From the NCBI GenBank assembly GCA_947168045.1, contig CAMVKN010000028.1:1-42214 (forward strand): a stretch of 42,214 nucleotides of DNA, given 5' to 3'. Below are positions 8,249 to 15,330 of the stretch, one piece after another (the first letter of the stretch is position 1; each line of letters starts with the position of its first letter). This DNA is from an uncultured Prevotellaceae bacterium. Its GTDB lineage: Bacteria > Bacteroidota > Bacteroidia > Bacteroidales > Bacteroidaceae. The notes below the pieces were generated by a model. That model did not search any database. It saw nothing but the letters and a program-made list of their open reading frames with translations, and was not told the origin of the DNA. The position numbers and the translations under genes are program-made.

Positions 8249-8256
8249 TAACTTTG
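8249..8256 (+). promoter_or_regulatory. Promoter -7 box TAACTTTG
   Basis: A perfect TAnnTTTG match 23 bases before the ATG at 8280. It lies in the tail of the broken receptor frame and gives the nuclease-like gene its own promoter; it also argues against the GTG start at 8256, which would lie inside the box. Confidence 0.7.
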
Positions 8257-8279
8257 TGGCGTTAAAAGAAAATAGGCAA

Positions 8280-9014
8280 ATGAATAAAGCAGAAAAGATA
8301 AAACGAATAAACGCTGTCCTCGCTTCATTTTTTAGCAAGCATAAAGGAGAGACTGTTAAGGCAAAAGATATGATGCCTGCTTTCATTGAAGCTGATATTT
8401 TTGAAGCCGACAGGAAAAATGGATTACCTATTAGGCAGTTGCTCCGCGATTTGGATGATACGAACAGTCTTGCCCTCATACCGTTCGTACATGCTGAGAG
8501 AAAGTCCGTAAATACTAATTGGTTCTTTACTGATGCAGTATACCAAAAAGTGCGAAAAACGTCGTCACAGAAAACTGCCCTTGCCAACATAAGCAAAACG
8601 AAAAAGATTCCTAATCAGAAAAATCGTGATGAAGATTATGTTATCAATCTTTGTGATGAAATACTTGATATGAAAGCAGAACGTCAATACAGATTTGACT
8701 TCCTGCTTGGAGATACAGGTGTGAGACTTCCTGTTGATGCCTATTACCCTTCTTTGAATCTAGTTGTTGAATATAGGGAGCGACAGCATACAGAGTCTGT
8801 GAAATTTTGGAATAAGCCTACGGCAAGTGGAATACCAAGAGACGAACAAAGAGCAAGGTATGATGAGAGACGAAGGAAAGTTTTACCTGAACATGGCATA
8901 AGGCTGGTAGAAATATCGTATTCAGATTTGAAATATGGTAGTAACAAACGTCTAATACGAGACGAGGCAAGTGACAAACTTGTTATTCAGAGGCTTCTTG
9001 ACATCAAAATGTGA
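8280..9014 (+). CDS. PD-(D/E)XK nuclease-like protein with N-terminal helical domain
   Basis: A 244-residue protein. Residues about 1-85 look like a winged-helix region (GLPIRQLLRDLDDTNSLALIPFV...NTNWFF). Residues about 138-215 have the pattern of a small PD-(D/E)XK nuclease: D153 in LPVDAYYPS, the strand NLVVEYRERQH with E164 and H170, then RYDERRRKVLPEHGIRLVEISY, as in the VSR/DUF559-like branch. The E-x-R in place of E-x-K is a caution. Base composition is clearly more AT-rich than the flanking receptor fragments, suggesting recent acquisition. No methylase or other restriction partner is beside it; the next genes are an EEP-family protein and a deiminase. Function is unproven; DNA cleavage or repair is inference. 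Confidence 0.6.
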   Translation: MNKAEKIKRINAVLASFFSKHKGETVKAKDMMPAFIEADIFEADRKNGLPIRQLLRDLDDTNSLALIPFVHAERKSVNTNWFFTDAVYQKVRKTSSQKTALANISKTKKIPNQKNRDEDYVINLCDEILDMKAERQYRFDFLLGDTGVRLPVDAYYPSLNLVVEYRERQHTESVKFWNKPTASGIPRDEQRARYDERRRKVLPEHGIRLVEISYSDLKYGSNKRLIRDEASDKLVIQRLLDIKM

Positions 9015-9037
9015 TTATATAAAAAGTAAAGGAATTC

Positions 9038-9706
9038 ATGAAGATTCTGACATATAACATCAACAAATCGAACCAGGAGAAAATTGAAATGGTCTTGGCC
9101 TACGACGCCGACCTTTTCATCCTTCCGGAAGTGGCATGCCCTTCGAGAGTGGTACTGCCTGAAGGCTATCGCTTGGAATGGACAGGCGACCTGCCCAATA
9201 AGGGGCTGGGCGTAATATGGAAACCGTCGCTGAAGGTGGAAATACCGAGTTGGTTCAACCCCGAACTCCAGTATTTCCTTCCGCTGCTGATTGATGGCCA
9301 ACTGATAATTGCAGCATGGCCTACCACCACCGAGCAGAACAAACCAATGAGATATCCGCAGATTACCTTGTCTGCCATTCAGGAATACGCGCCCTATATC
9401 AAGGCGCATCCGACTATGATAACTGGTGACTTGAACTGCTACAAGGGGCAGTCTGGAGAGACAAAGAAATATAGTATTCAGGCTATCTTCGACACCCTTG
9501 CCGACATGGGACTGACAAGCGCCTATCATCAGCTGAAAAGCGAAACTCTGGGCAAAGAGACTGTCCCCACTTACTATCATCTATTCAAAGAAACGCAGCC
9601 GTTCTTCATTGACTATACGTTCTCCAGCATTCCGCTGAAATCATATAGTCTTGGCGAGTGGGACAGAAATCTTAGCGACCATGTGCCGCAATTCATGGAA
9701 TTATAA
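9038..9706 (+). CDS. Endonuclease/exonuclease/phosphatase (EEP) family protein
   Basis: A 222-residue protein with EEP landmarks in order: KILTYNINKSN (first strand and metal-side Asn), LFILPEVACPS (metal-binding Glu), TMITGDLNCYKG (GDLN motif), and SLGEWDRNLSDHVPQF (terminal SDH with catalytic Asp-His). Members hydrolyse phosphodiesters or phosphomonoesters in DNA, RNA or lipids. It has no signal peptide, so it is probably cytoplasmic. It follows the nuclease-like gene by 23 bases in the same direction and probably shares its transcript, ending at the terminator at 9753-9786. Substrate cannot be told. Confidence 0.8.
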   Translation: MKILTYNINKSNQEKIEMVLAYDADLFILPEVACPSRVVLPEGYRLEWTGDLPNKGLGVIWKPSLKVEIPSWFNPELQYFLPLLIDGQLIIAAWPTTTEQNKPMRYPQITLSAIQEYAPYIKAHPTMITGDLNCYKGQSGETKKYSIQAIFDTLADMGLTSAYHQLKSETLGKETVPTYYHLFKETQPFFIDYTFSSIPLKSYSLGEWDRNLSDHVPQFMEL

Positions 9707-9752
9707 AGGAAACGGCCTAATCCCGTAGGTCGTACAGTTTGGCGACTATCTG

Positions 9753-9786
9753 AAAGAGCGACACACCATGAGGTCTGTCGCTCTTT
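9753..9786. terminator. Bidirectional intrinsic terminator
   Basis: AAAGAGCGACA (9753-9763) pairs with TGTCGCTCTTT (9776-9786), giving a T-run on both strands. It separates the plus-strand EEP gene from the convergent deiminase gene and can serve both. Confidence 0.8.
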
Positions 9787-9791
9787 TCATA

Positions 9792-10964
9792 TTAGTCAAC
9801 TGGCAGAACTACACCGGGAATTTGACTAATAAAGTCATAAATCTCATTCACTACTCGCCATAATCTTTCATCAGGTAGAATCCTACCTTTTTTCTTGAGC
9901 TGATGCTTGATAGATAAAAACATGCTATCAAGATCAAACAGATTGCCCAAGCCAATCTCAATATCCCAATAGTAGCTGAATGCCTCATTGATATCGTGCC
10001 ATAGCTCTTCTGGTAATTGGAAGTCCAAACGCAGCTGTAGCATCTTATATATGACTTCCTCTGTAAACGCGCCATACTGCAAAGGAGATACAAAATTGAT
10101 AATAGTCGCGCTATCCTGAATGATACTGGCATCGATATTCCAGGAAACGCAGTTCAAAGCACCGCCATTTCTTACTGCTTCCATCGCTGGTATACCGACA
10201 ACATGCATCATTTCAGGCACTATACTTCGAATCTGTTCAATGGCCATCTCATCTTCTGGGATTCCCATTTGTGGCACCATCATCAAATTACCGACTTGCA
10301 GATAATTAATGTATGCCCAATTATGCTCACTCTTATTCTTAACAGGATAAGAGAGAGGTATCACTTCAAACTTCCTTTCCAGTTGATTCCTGAATCGCCT
10401 GTAATAGGCAGGTGAAAAATCATCATAATTGGTAAGCAATACCCGATTGTCACCGACATAATGAATGATACCGTCGCTATGGCCGTATTCTTCTGTCCTG
10501 TCCCAAGGCAAGAAGACTACTTCACAGCCAAAGGCTTCTTCCAGTTTGTCTAAAACCATAAACTTTGGCCAGTCGGAATTCTCGTTGAACACCTTTTCCG
10601 TCATTACAATCGTATCTCCACACTTCACGACATTTCCACCATCGATGACTAAATCCAACCGTTTGATGTCAACACCTGCATATTCCTCCTGGATATGCTC
10701 AACCATTAAATCGGTATCTGTAATATACTTTTGCATCTTAGGCGTTGACAGATAATCGGGACGATAGATATAAGCCACCATTTCATTGGTGCTCGTCTGT
10801 ATCGGCATATAGTCCCTGCACCAGATGTCTGCAGTATCTTCCAGAAGTGCATGACTGACACCTTCTTTTTGCAAAACATCGTGCATCGCGTCCCAAAGTC
10901 TGGGGCATACCTTAGGCAGCCAAGATGAAAAATACACCTTGGTGGTTTGAAAATCGTTAATCAT
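9792..10964 (-). CDS. Agmatine deiminase family protein with C-terminal extension
   Basis: A 390-residue protein of the agmatine deiminase/bacterial peptidylarginine deiminase superfamily. Motifs: DTADIWCRDYMPI (residues 43-55), VIDGGN (107-111), EYGHSDGIIHYVG (159-169, with the catalytic His-Asp pair) and GGALNCVSWN with the nucleophile Cys272. These enzymes hydrolyse a guanidino group to a ureido group with release of ammonia. Unlike agmatine deiminase, where the Cys is close to the C-terminus, about 115 further residues follow here and form a helical, acidic and aromatic-rich extension of unknown role. There is no signal peptide. No putrescine-pathway gene (for example N-carbamoylputrescine amidase) is nearby; it pairs instead with the upstream gene at 10971, six bases away. 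Confidence 0.75.
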   Translation of the reverse strand: MINDFQTTKVYFSSWLPKVCPRLWDAMHDVLQKEGVSHALLEDTADIWCRDYMPIQTSTNEMVAYIYRPDYLSTPKMQKYITDTDLMVEHIQEEYAGVDIKRLDLVIDGGNVVKCGDTIVMTEKVFNENSDWPKFMVLDKLEEAFGCEVVFLPWDRTEEYGHSDGIIHYVGDNRVLLTNYDDFSPAYYRRFRNQLERKFEVIPLSYPVKNKSEHNWAYINYLQVGNLMMVPQMGIPEDEMAIEQIRSIVPEMMHVVGIPAMEAVRNGGALNCVSWNIDASIIQDSATIINFVSPLQYGAFTEEVIYKMLQLRLDFQLPEELWHDINEAFSYYWDIEIGLGNLFDLDSMFLSIKHQLKKKGRILPDERLWRVVNEIYDFISQIPGVVLPVD

Positions 10965-10970
10965 CCTAGT

Positions 10971-11606
10971 TTATTGTCTTTCTTGGGGTTGTGCTGGGTA
11001 GTAATCTGTCTTTGACACATCCTTATACCCGCCTGTAGTTTTATCTGCCACTAAGACACCTTCTCGTTTCCTGTTCCATGAACCTTGCCGAATATAGTAG
11101 CGAAGTTTCATACCAGCTTTATTGTCTGTCTTATCTGCTTCAATGCCGTATCTGATAGTTGAAACCGGTGACTCGCAGCCTGTTTCACGATCTACCAAAC
11201 GAGGCATCTCATCCTTGCAACTATTCATGATTTCATCTGAACAGCGCATCGGACCAGTTATTATTTCATTTCCTTTCTTGATGCTTCTAATCAGAATACC
11301 TCCAAAATACCTCTCCTTCTCTCTACTTTCAAAACAGATGTCCATGCCGCTGTAGTGCCAGAAAAACTGCCCTGCATCTTTTGTGCGTGGATAGGTGCAA
11401 TTATGCATAGGTCCTTCGAACACATCTTTTTTGTAATAGTAGAATTCTATCTCTGCAAAAGTAAACGTAGTTTTTCCTGCTTGAATAGCCACTTGCTTAA
11501 AAAGAAGGTCGGCTACTTTTGTAAAAAACTGAAGAAGCTCATCTTCCGATTTCTTTTCTTGAATCTCTTTTAATAATTCAAAGAGATTGTTACAATTGTT
11601 ATTCAT
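10971..11606 (-). CDS. Conserved-looking protein with alkyladenine-glycosylase-like motif order
   Basis: A 211-residue protein that I do not recognise as a named family. The order of residues in its centre recalls 3-methyladenine/alkyladenine DNA glycosylases: an E-x-E-x-Y segment (FAEIEFYYY, E52, E54, Y56), a His (H68), PR (73-74), HYSGMDICF (the YGM-x-C-like segment, 84-92), GGILIRSI (LIRA-like, 102-109) and ITGPMRCSDEI (GP-x-x-C/L-like, 116-126). This is by-eye similarity only. It is the first gene of a two-gene unit with the deiminase and has a promoter box at 11653-11660. Charged termini and AT-rich codons suggest accessory DNA. Confidence 0.45.
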   Translation of the reverse strand: MNNNCNNLFELLKEIQEKKSEDELLQFFTKVADLLFKQVAIQAGKTTFTFAEIEFYYYKKDVFEGPMHNCTYPRTKDAGQFFWHYSGMDICFESREKERYFGGILIRSIKKGNEIITGPMRCSDEIMNSCKDEMPRLVDRETGCESPVSTIRYGIEADKTDNKAGMKLRYYIRQGSWNRKREGVLVADKTTGGYKDVSKTDYYPAQPQERQ

Positions 11607-11652
11607 ATTTAATTATATAATTATTTGATTATTAGTTATTTACCTTATGTCG

Positions 11653-11660
11653 CAAAGGTA
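11653..11660 (-). promoter_or_regulatory. Promoter -7 box TACCTTTG of the deiminase operon
   Basis: On the minus strand TACCTTTG lies 46 bases upstream of the ATG at 11606 and fits TAnnTTTG. Confidence 0.6.
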
Positions 11661-11803
11661 AAAAAAGAAATCGGTTTCACCAAACATTTTAGAAGAAATC
11701 TTCACTTTAGGACTGGATATTTTCATTTTTCTTACAAAACTCCTCAGATTCCTAAGTGTTTACTGTCTTTTTCCATTCATAATCGTTTCCGTGCTTTTGC
11801 ACT

Positions 11804-12040
11804 ATGAAAACATTCAATATCTCATTGCCCACAAGTTGGGCAGAACTTACCGACAAGCAACTGCTGCTCATCTTTAATTTATTCGCGCGTGACTTGTCAT
11901 CCGCAGAAGTCAAGACCCTCTGCCTCATGAAGTGGAATCGGCTGAAGGTGCTTGTATCTCTGCCCGGCCACCGCTTTATCATTAAGAAAAAGGGAGAGCC
12001 TCCCCTATGGGGGGAGGTTCGGAGGGGGCTCGCTACATAG
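11804..12040 (+). pseudogene. N-terminal gene fragment joined to a receptor fragment
   Basis: The frame opens with MKTFNISLPTSWAELTDKQL and continues LLIFNLFARDLSSAEVKTLCLMKWNRLKVL, the start of a Bacteroidetes protein that I cannot name. At base 11996 it enters a palindromic element and the frame ends at 12040 inside sequence copied from the TonB receptor. So the gene is broken exactly at the element. There is no clear promoter; TGCTTTTG at about 11794 is only a partial -7 match. Confidence 0.75.
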
Positions 12041-12291
12041 CCCGCCTCTTCGCCATGCGCCACACCGACTTCTCGCAGCTGGGCATCTCGGCCAATGCCA
12101 ACAATCTGGATGATGACAGCCGACCCGGAGACAACGACAGCTGGCAGCGCAGCGCGTCCAACAACCTGCGGCGCACGGAGAGGGCCGACATCTACTTCAC
12201 CGTCAGCGACCGTAACAAGCGATGGGAGTTTCATGCCGATGCCGACGGCTCCCTGCCTCATTATGTCATGGTGCATTTGGTGTGTCATTGA
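11996..12291 (+). pseudogene. Copied internal fragment of a TonB receptor
   Basis: Bases 11996-12244 match 2422-2670 of the receptor gene with only about eight differences by eye (roughly 97% identity) and no gaps. The fragment starts at the palindromic element (GAGCCTCCCCTATGGGG) and keeps the receptor frame (RYIARLFAMRHTDFSQLGIS...RWEFHADA), then diverges to a new stop at 12291. It lacks a start, signal, plug and most of the barrel. The likely origin is recombination between element copies, with either this receptor or a lost paralogue as donor. Confidence 0.9.
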
Positions 12292-12366
12292 TGGTACAAA
12301 TGATGGTACAATGAGCGTTGGGACGAAAAAAATGTGCTTCTTGTCGTTTTTCTCATATTTTTTGCG

Positions 12367-12374
12367 TAACTTTG
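12367..12374 (+). promoter_or_regulatory. Promoter -7 box TAACTTTG of prfA
   Basis: A perfect TAnnTTTG match 37 bases before the ATG of prfA, with an upstream TTG at 12341 and a T-rich spacer. Confidence 0.7.
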
Positions 12375-12411
12375 CGCCTTTATAAGTGAGAAATCAAAAA
12401 ACGAAAAAGAC

Positions 12412-13527
12412 ATGGCTGAGACAACGAACAGCATACTTGAGAAACTGGACGGGCTGGAGGCCCGTTTCGAGGAGGTGTCGACACTCATCACTGACCCTAA
12501 CGTCATTGGCGACCAGCAGCGCTTCGTGAAGCTGACGAAGGAGTATAAGGACCTGAGCGACATCATGGATGCTCGCAAACGATATGTAGCCTGCCTGAAC
12601 GGCATCAAAGAGGCGAAGGACATTCTGGCCAACGAGGATGACCCGGAGATGAGGGACATGGCGCGCGAGGAGCTGGCCGCCAACGAGGCGCTGCAGCCAA
12701 GGCTGGAGGAGGAGATAAAGGTGGCTCTTATACCCAAGGACCCTGAGGACGCGAAGAACGTGCAGATGGAGATTCGCGCTGGTACGGGCGGCGACGAGGC
12801 TTGCCTCTTTGCCGGCGACCTGTTCAAGATGTACAAGAGCTTCTGCGACTCGAAGGGGTGGCAGCTCTCAGTGACTGACGTCAGCGAGGGGGCCGTCGGC
12901 GGTTACAAGGAGATTGACTTCGCCGTGAGCGGCGTCGACGTCTATGGCACGCTGAAGTATGAGAGCGGCGTGCACCGCGTGCAACGCGTGCCAGCCACTG
13001 AGACGCAGGGCCGCATGCACACATCGGCGGCCACCGTGGCGGTGCTGCCCGAGGCTGACAAGTTTGAGGTGCACATCAACGAGGGTGAGATTAAGTGGGA
13101 CACGTTCCGCTCGTCGGGTGCCGGTGGTCAGAACGTGAACAAGGTGGAGTCGGGCGTGCGCCTGCGCTACATGTGGAAGAACCCTAACACGGGCGAGACG
13201 GAGGAGATTCTGATAGAGTGTACGGAGACGCGTGACCAGCCGAAGAACAAGGAACGGGCCCTGTCACGCCTCTATACGTTCATCTATGACAAGGAGCACC
13301 AGAAGTATGTCGATGACATTGCCTCGCGCCGCAAGACCCTCGTCTCTACCGGCGACCGCTCAGCCAAAATACGCACCTACAACTTCCCACAGGGCCGTGT
13401 CACCGACCACCGCATCGGCTACACCACGCATGACCTGCAGGGATTTCTGGCTGGCGACATTCAGCCGATGATTGACGCGCTGACCGTGGCTGAGAATGCT
13501 GAGCGCATGAAGGAGAGCGAACTGTAA
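12412..13527 (+). CDS. prfA: Peptide chain release factor 1
   Basis: A 371-residue class I release factor. The peptide-anticodon motif PAT ([11 protein letters not shown]) marks it as RF1, reading UAA and UAG, rather than RF2 (SPF). The GGQ motif ([18 protein letters not shown]) triggers peptidyl-tRNA hydrolysis in the ribosome; its Gln is normally methylated by PrmC. The N-terminal coiled-coil domain and the C-terminal [18 protein letters not shown] segment are complete. Length is slightly above the usual 355-360. It acts alone in the cytoplasm at stop codons. It has its own promoter and converges on the rpsF-rpsR-rplI operon. Confidence 0.97.
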   Translation: MAETTNSILEKLDGLEARFEEVSTLITDPNVIGDQQRFVKLTKEYKDLSDIMDARKRYVACLNGIKEAKDILANEDDPEMRDMAREELAANEALQPRLEEEIKVALIPKDPEDAKNVQMEIRAGTGGDEACLFAGDLFKMYKSFCDSKGWQLSVTDVSEGAVGGYKEIDFAVSGVDVYGTLKYESGVHRVQRVPATETQGRMHTSAATVAVLPEADKFEVHINEGEIKWDTFRSSGAGGQNVNKVESGVRLRYMWKNPNTGETEEILIECTETRDQPKNKERALSRLYTFIYDKEHQKYVDDIASRRKTLVSTGDRSAKIRTYNFPQGRVTDHRIGYTTHDLQGFLAGDIQPMIDALTVAENAERMKESEL

Positions 13528-13533
13528 ATAGCT

Positions 13534-13563
13534 CGGGGGTACGGAGGTGTCTCCGTACTCCCG
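13534..13563 (+). terminator. Hairpin after prfA
   Basis: CGGGGGTACGGAG (13534-13546) pairs with CTCCGTACTCCCG (13551-13563), starting seven bases after the prfA stop. The plus strand then has A-runs rather than U-runs, so it probably protects the mRNA 3' end or works without a U-tract. Confidence 0.55.
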
Positions 13564-13569
13564 AAAAAA

Positions 13570-13610
13570 GAAAAAAAGTCCCGGCCATCTGATGTCAGAC
13601 GGCCGGGACT
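13570..13610 (-). terminator. Intrinsic terminator of the rpsF-rpsR-rplI operon
   Basis: AGTCCCGGCC (13577-13586) pairs with GGCCGGGACT (13601-13610); on the minus strand the hairpin is followed by TTTTTTTC, a strong intrinsic terminator about 37 bases after rplI. Confidence 0.85.
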
Positions 13611-13647
13611 GGCGTTGTAATATCAATGATGTTGCTTTACAGCGTTG

Positions 13648-14208
13648 TTACTCAGCAGCGGGTGCCTCCTCAGCGGCGGGGGCAGCCTCCTCAGCGACGG
13701 GAGCCTCCTCAGCGACGGGTGCTGCCACTTCCTGCTCAGCAGCGGCGGCGGCCTTCAGCTCGTCGGCGTTCTCGGCCACGACGGTGACGGGAATCTCGAC
13801 GGTCACCTCCTTGTGGAAGTGGACCAGGGCCACATACTCGCCCACCTTCTTGATGTCGCGCATGGTGATAATCTTGCGGTCGATGTCATGCCCCAGCTTC
13901 TTCAGCTCCTCAGCCACGGCGGCGGTGTTCACCGAGCCGTAGAGCTGGCCGGTGGCGCTGACCTTGGCGGCGATGCACAGTGCCACACCGTTCAGGGCGT
14001 TGCCACGCTCCTCGGCGGCGGCCTTCTGGGCAGCCAGCTTGTGGGCCTGCTGCTTCAGGTTCTCTGCCAGCACCTTCTTTGCACTCTCGGAGGCGATGAC
14101 GGCCTTGCCCTGGGGAATCAGGTAGTTGCGGCCGTAGCCCGACTTCACGTTAACGATATCGTTCTTGTATCCAAGACCGATAATATCTTCTTTCAAAATC
14201 AATTCCAT
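13648..14208 (-). CDS. rplI: 50S ribosomal protein L9 with acidic-Ala tail
   Basis: The N-terminal domain MELILKEDIIGLGYKNDIVNVKSGYGRNYLIPQGKAV is the L9 signature that binds 23S rRNA near the L1 stalk; the long helix and C-terminal domain follow (QLYGSVNTAAVAEELKKLG). The 186-residue length exceeds the usual ~150 because of a C-terminal tail of about 35 residues made of Ala, Pro, Val and Glu (EVAAPVAEEAPVAEEAAPAAEE). The tail is coded by an imperfect DNA repeat around 13650-13735, a possible source of length variation. An AAGGAGG ribosome-binding site precedes the ATG. It is last in the operon after rpsR. Confidence 0.96.
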   Translation of the reverse strand: MELILKEDIIGLGYKNDIVNVKSGYGRNYLIPQGKAVIASESAKKVLAENLKQQAHKLAAQKAAAEERGNALNGVALCIAAKVSATGQLYGSVNTAAVAEELKKLGHDIDRKIITMRDIKKVGEYVALVHFHKEVTVEIPVTVVAENADELKAAAAAEQEVAAPVAEEAPVAEEAAPAAEEAPAAE

Positions 14209-14231
14209 AGTCTTGCGTCCTCCTTAAAGTT

Positions 14232-14498
14232 TTACTTCATCATGTCGGTTACGTAAGGCAGCAGTGCTATCTGGCGAGCACGCTTCACGGCCTGTGCCAC
14301 GCGGCGCTGGAACTTCAGCGATGTGCCGGTGATGCGGCGGGGCAGAATCTTGCCCTGCTCGTTGAGGAACTTCTTCAGGAACTCGGGATCCTTGTAGTCG
14401 ATGTACTTGATGCCCAGTTTCTTGAAACGGCAATACTTCTTCTTCTTCGTGTCGATGGAAGGAGCGGTAAGGTAACGGATTTCTGACTGTTCTGCCAT
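14232..14498 (-). CDS. rpsR: 30S ribosomal protein S18
   Basis: An 88-residue basic protein with the S18 core ([57 protein letters not shown]). It binds S6 on the 30S platform. It lies three bases after rpsF and 23 before rplI in the usual S6-S18-L9 order. Confidence 0.97.
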   Translation of the reverse strand: MAEQSEIRYLTAPSIDTKKKKYCRFKKLGIKYIDYKDPEFLKKFLNEQGKILPRRITGTSLKFQRRVAQAVKRARQIALLPYVTDMMK

Positions 14499-14501
14499 GG
14501 T

Positions 14502-14849
14502 TTAAGCCTCCTCTGATTTAGTTGCATACTTCTTACGACGCTTCTCGGCATACTCGGCGGCAAACTTGTCGAGCTTCACTGTCTGGAAGCGAATCACCTT
14601 CTCGTCGCGGCGGTATGCCGTCTCGAGTGTCTTGATAACTGCCGGCTCGGCCTTGAACTCCGTGAGGAAATAGAACCCGGAGGTCTTCTTCTCAATCTGG
14701 TAAGCCAGCTTCTTCAGTCCCCAGGCCTCTTCGTTCACAATCTCTGCACCGTTGTCGGTGAGGAGCTTCTTGAACTTTTCGACCGTTTCCTTTGTCTGGT
14801 CGTCAGACAAAACGGGAGTCAAAATGAAAACGGTTTCGTACTGATTCAT
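14502..14849 (-). CDS. rpsF: 30S ribosomal protein S6
   Basis: A 115-residue protein with the S6 start [26 protein letters not shown] and the [19 protein letters not shown] segment. It forms a heterodimer with S18 on the 30S subunit. It is first in the operon, with a short leader of about 40 bases from the promoter box at 14896-14903. No S6:S18-binding leader motif was seen. The C-terminal tail is basic ([17 protein letters not shown]). Confidence 0.97.
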   Translation of the reverse strand: MNQYETVFILTPVLSDDQTKETVEKFKKLLTDNGAEIVNEEAWGLKKLAYQIEKKTSGFYFLTEFKAEPAVIKTLETAYRRDEKVIRFQTVKLDKFAAEYAEKRRKKYATKSEEA

Positions 14850-14895
14850 ACGTTTTTTTAAGTGTTGAAAATGTTAATTTTGCAAAATGCGGGTG

Positions 14896-14903
14896 CAAAG
14901 GTA
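14896..14903 (-). promoter_or_regulatory. Promoter -7 box TACCTTTG of rpsF
   Basis: Minus-strand TACCTTTG, 46 bases before rpsF. A seven-base tandem array (14912-14939) begins eight bases upstream of it, in the place where the -33 element should be. Confidence 0.75.
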
Positions 14904-14911
14904 CTAAAAAT

Positions 14912-14939
14912 TTAGGAGTTAGGAGTTAGGAGTTAGAAG
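14912..14939 (-). repeat. Heptamer array at the rpsF promoter
   Basis: Four head-to-tail copies of TTAGGAG (the last TTAGAAG); in the direction of rpsF transcription the array reads CTCCTAA repeats. It is complementary to the array at 14985-15015, which serves the divergent promoter of the gene at 15069. Confidence 0.8.
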
Positions 14940-14984
14940 TTATTCGTCAGGCTTTAATCATTTTTAACCTTTCCGACGGTAAAA

Positions 14985-15015
14985 AACTCCTATCTACTAA
15001 CTCCTAACTCCTAAC
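14985..15015 (+). repeat. Heptamer array at the promoter of the 15069 gene
   Basis: About four copies of the CTCCTAA/CTAACTC heptamer, one degenerate, ending seven bases upstream of the -7 box at 15023. Relative to transcription it has the same orientation as the rpsF, kdsA and map arrays. Confidence 0.8.
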
Positions 15016-15022
15016 TTTTAGC

Positions 15023-15030
15023 TACTTTTG
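15023..15030 (+). promoter_or_regulatory. Promoter -7 box TACTTTTG
   Basis: Fits TAnnTTTG, 39 bases before the ATG at 15069, directly downstream of the heptamer array. Confidence 0.65.
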
Positions 15031-15068
15031 CAGTTGGATTTGAAAAAACTATCACGTTTGGCACCTGA

Positions 15069-15323
15069 ATGACTATGGACTGGCTGACTTATCTGCCCTA
15101 TCTTTTCGTTGCTTTCTTGGTGGCCCTGGCTGTAGCCATGAGGTGGCTGGGGGCAGGCCGCTATGTGGGGCTGACCTACATGCTGATGGGGGTGGCACTC
15201 ATGGTCGCGCTCCATGTCTACGGCCTGACGTTCTCTAATTTCCTGTTGCTCGTCACTCTTGGGCTGGTCCTGCTGGGCTTCATTGTCCATGTGTGGACAC
15301 TGAAGCGTGAGAGCCGTTACTAA
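15069..15323 (+). CDS. Small three-helix membrane protein
   Basis: An 84-residue hydrophobic protein (82 if the second ATG at 15075 is used). Three membrane helices are visible, about 8-25 (YLPYLFVAFLVALAVAMRW), 32-50 (VGLTYMLMGVALMVALHV) and 56-76 (NFLLLVTLGLVLLGFIVHVW), with a basic end (TLKRESRY) that should face the cytoplasm. I recognise no family. It has its own promoter and converges on the PorW-like gene, whose stop is only seven bases away. Function unknown. Confidence 0.65.
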   Translation: MTMDWLTYLPYLFVAFLVALAVAMRWLGAGRYVGLTYMLMGVALMVALHVYGLTFSNFLLLVTLGLVLLGFIVHVWTLKRESRY

Positions 15324-15330
15324 CCTCTGT

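Larger units (their letters stand above)
7678..8265 (+). pseudogene. Truncated TonB-dependent receptor, N-terminus only
   Basis: Starting at the ATG at 7678 there is a signal peptide (MTRNILVVLLLLLAVSASAQ), a carboxypeptidase-regulatory-like domain and the start of a plug (KEVTVKPDPLRQRGDTLTYN...LEDGLNNLPGM). After LPGM (about 8162) the homology stops; the frame runs through unrelated sequence (RRPPPNYTLQSSLRTKRSPE) to a stop at 8265, so the rest of the plug and the whole barrel are missing. Two palindromic elements sit inside the remaining domain (7765-7800 and 7957-7994). The breakpoint is the left edge of the accessory gene cluster at 8.3-11.6 kb. A functional transporter is excluded. Confidence 0.85.

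Noticed and set aside
8256..8280. GTG start eight codons upstream for the nuclease-like gene
   Set aside because: The GTG begins at the last base of the -7 box TAACTTTG, so it would precede the transcription start.
12007..12291. Separate small gene of about 94 codons
   Set aside because: It is a copied internal piece of the TonB receptor without its own start region or complete domain.
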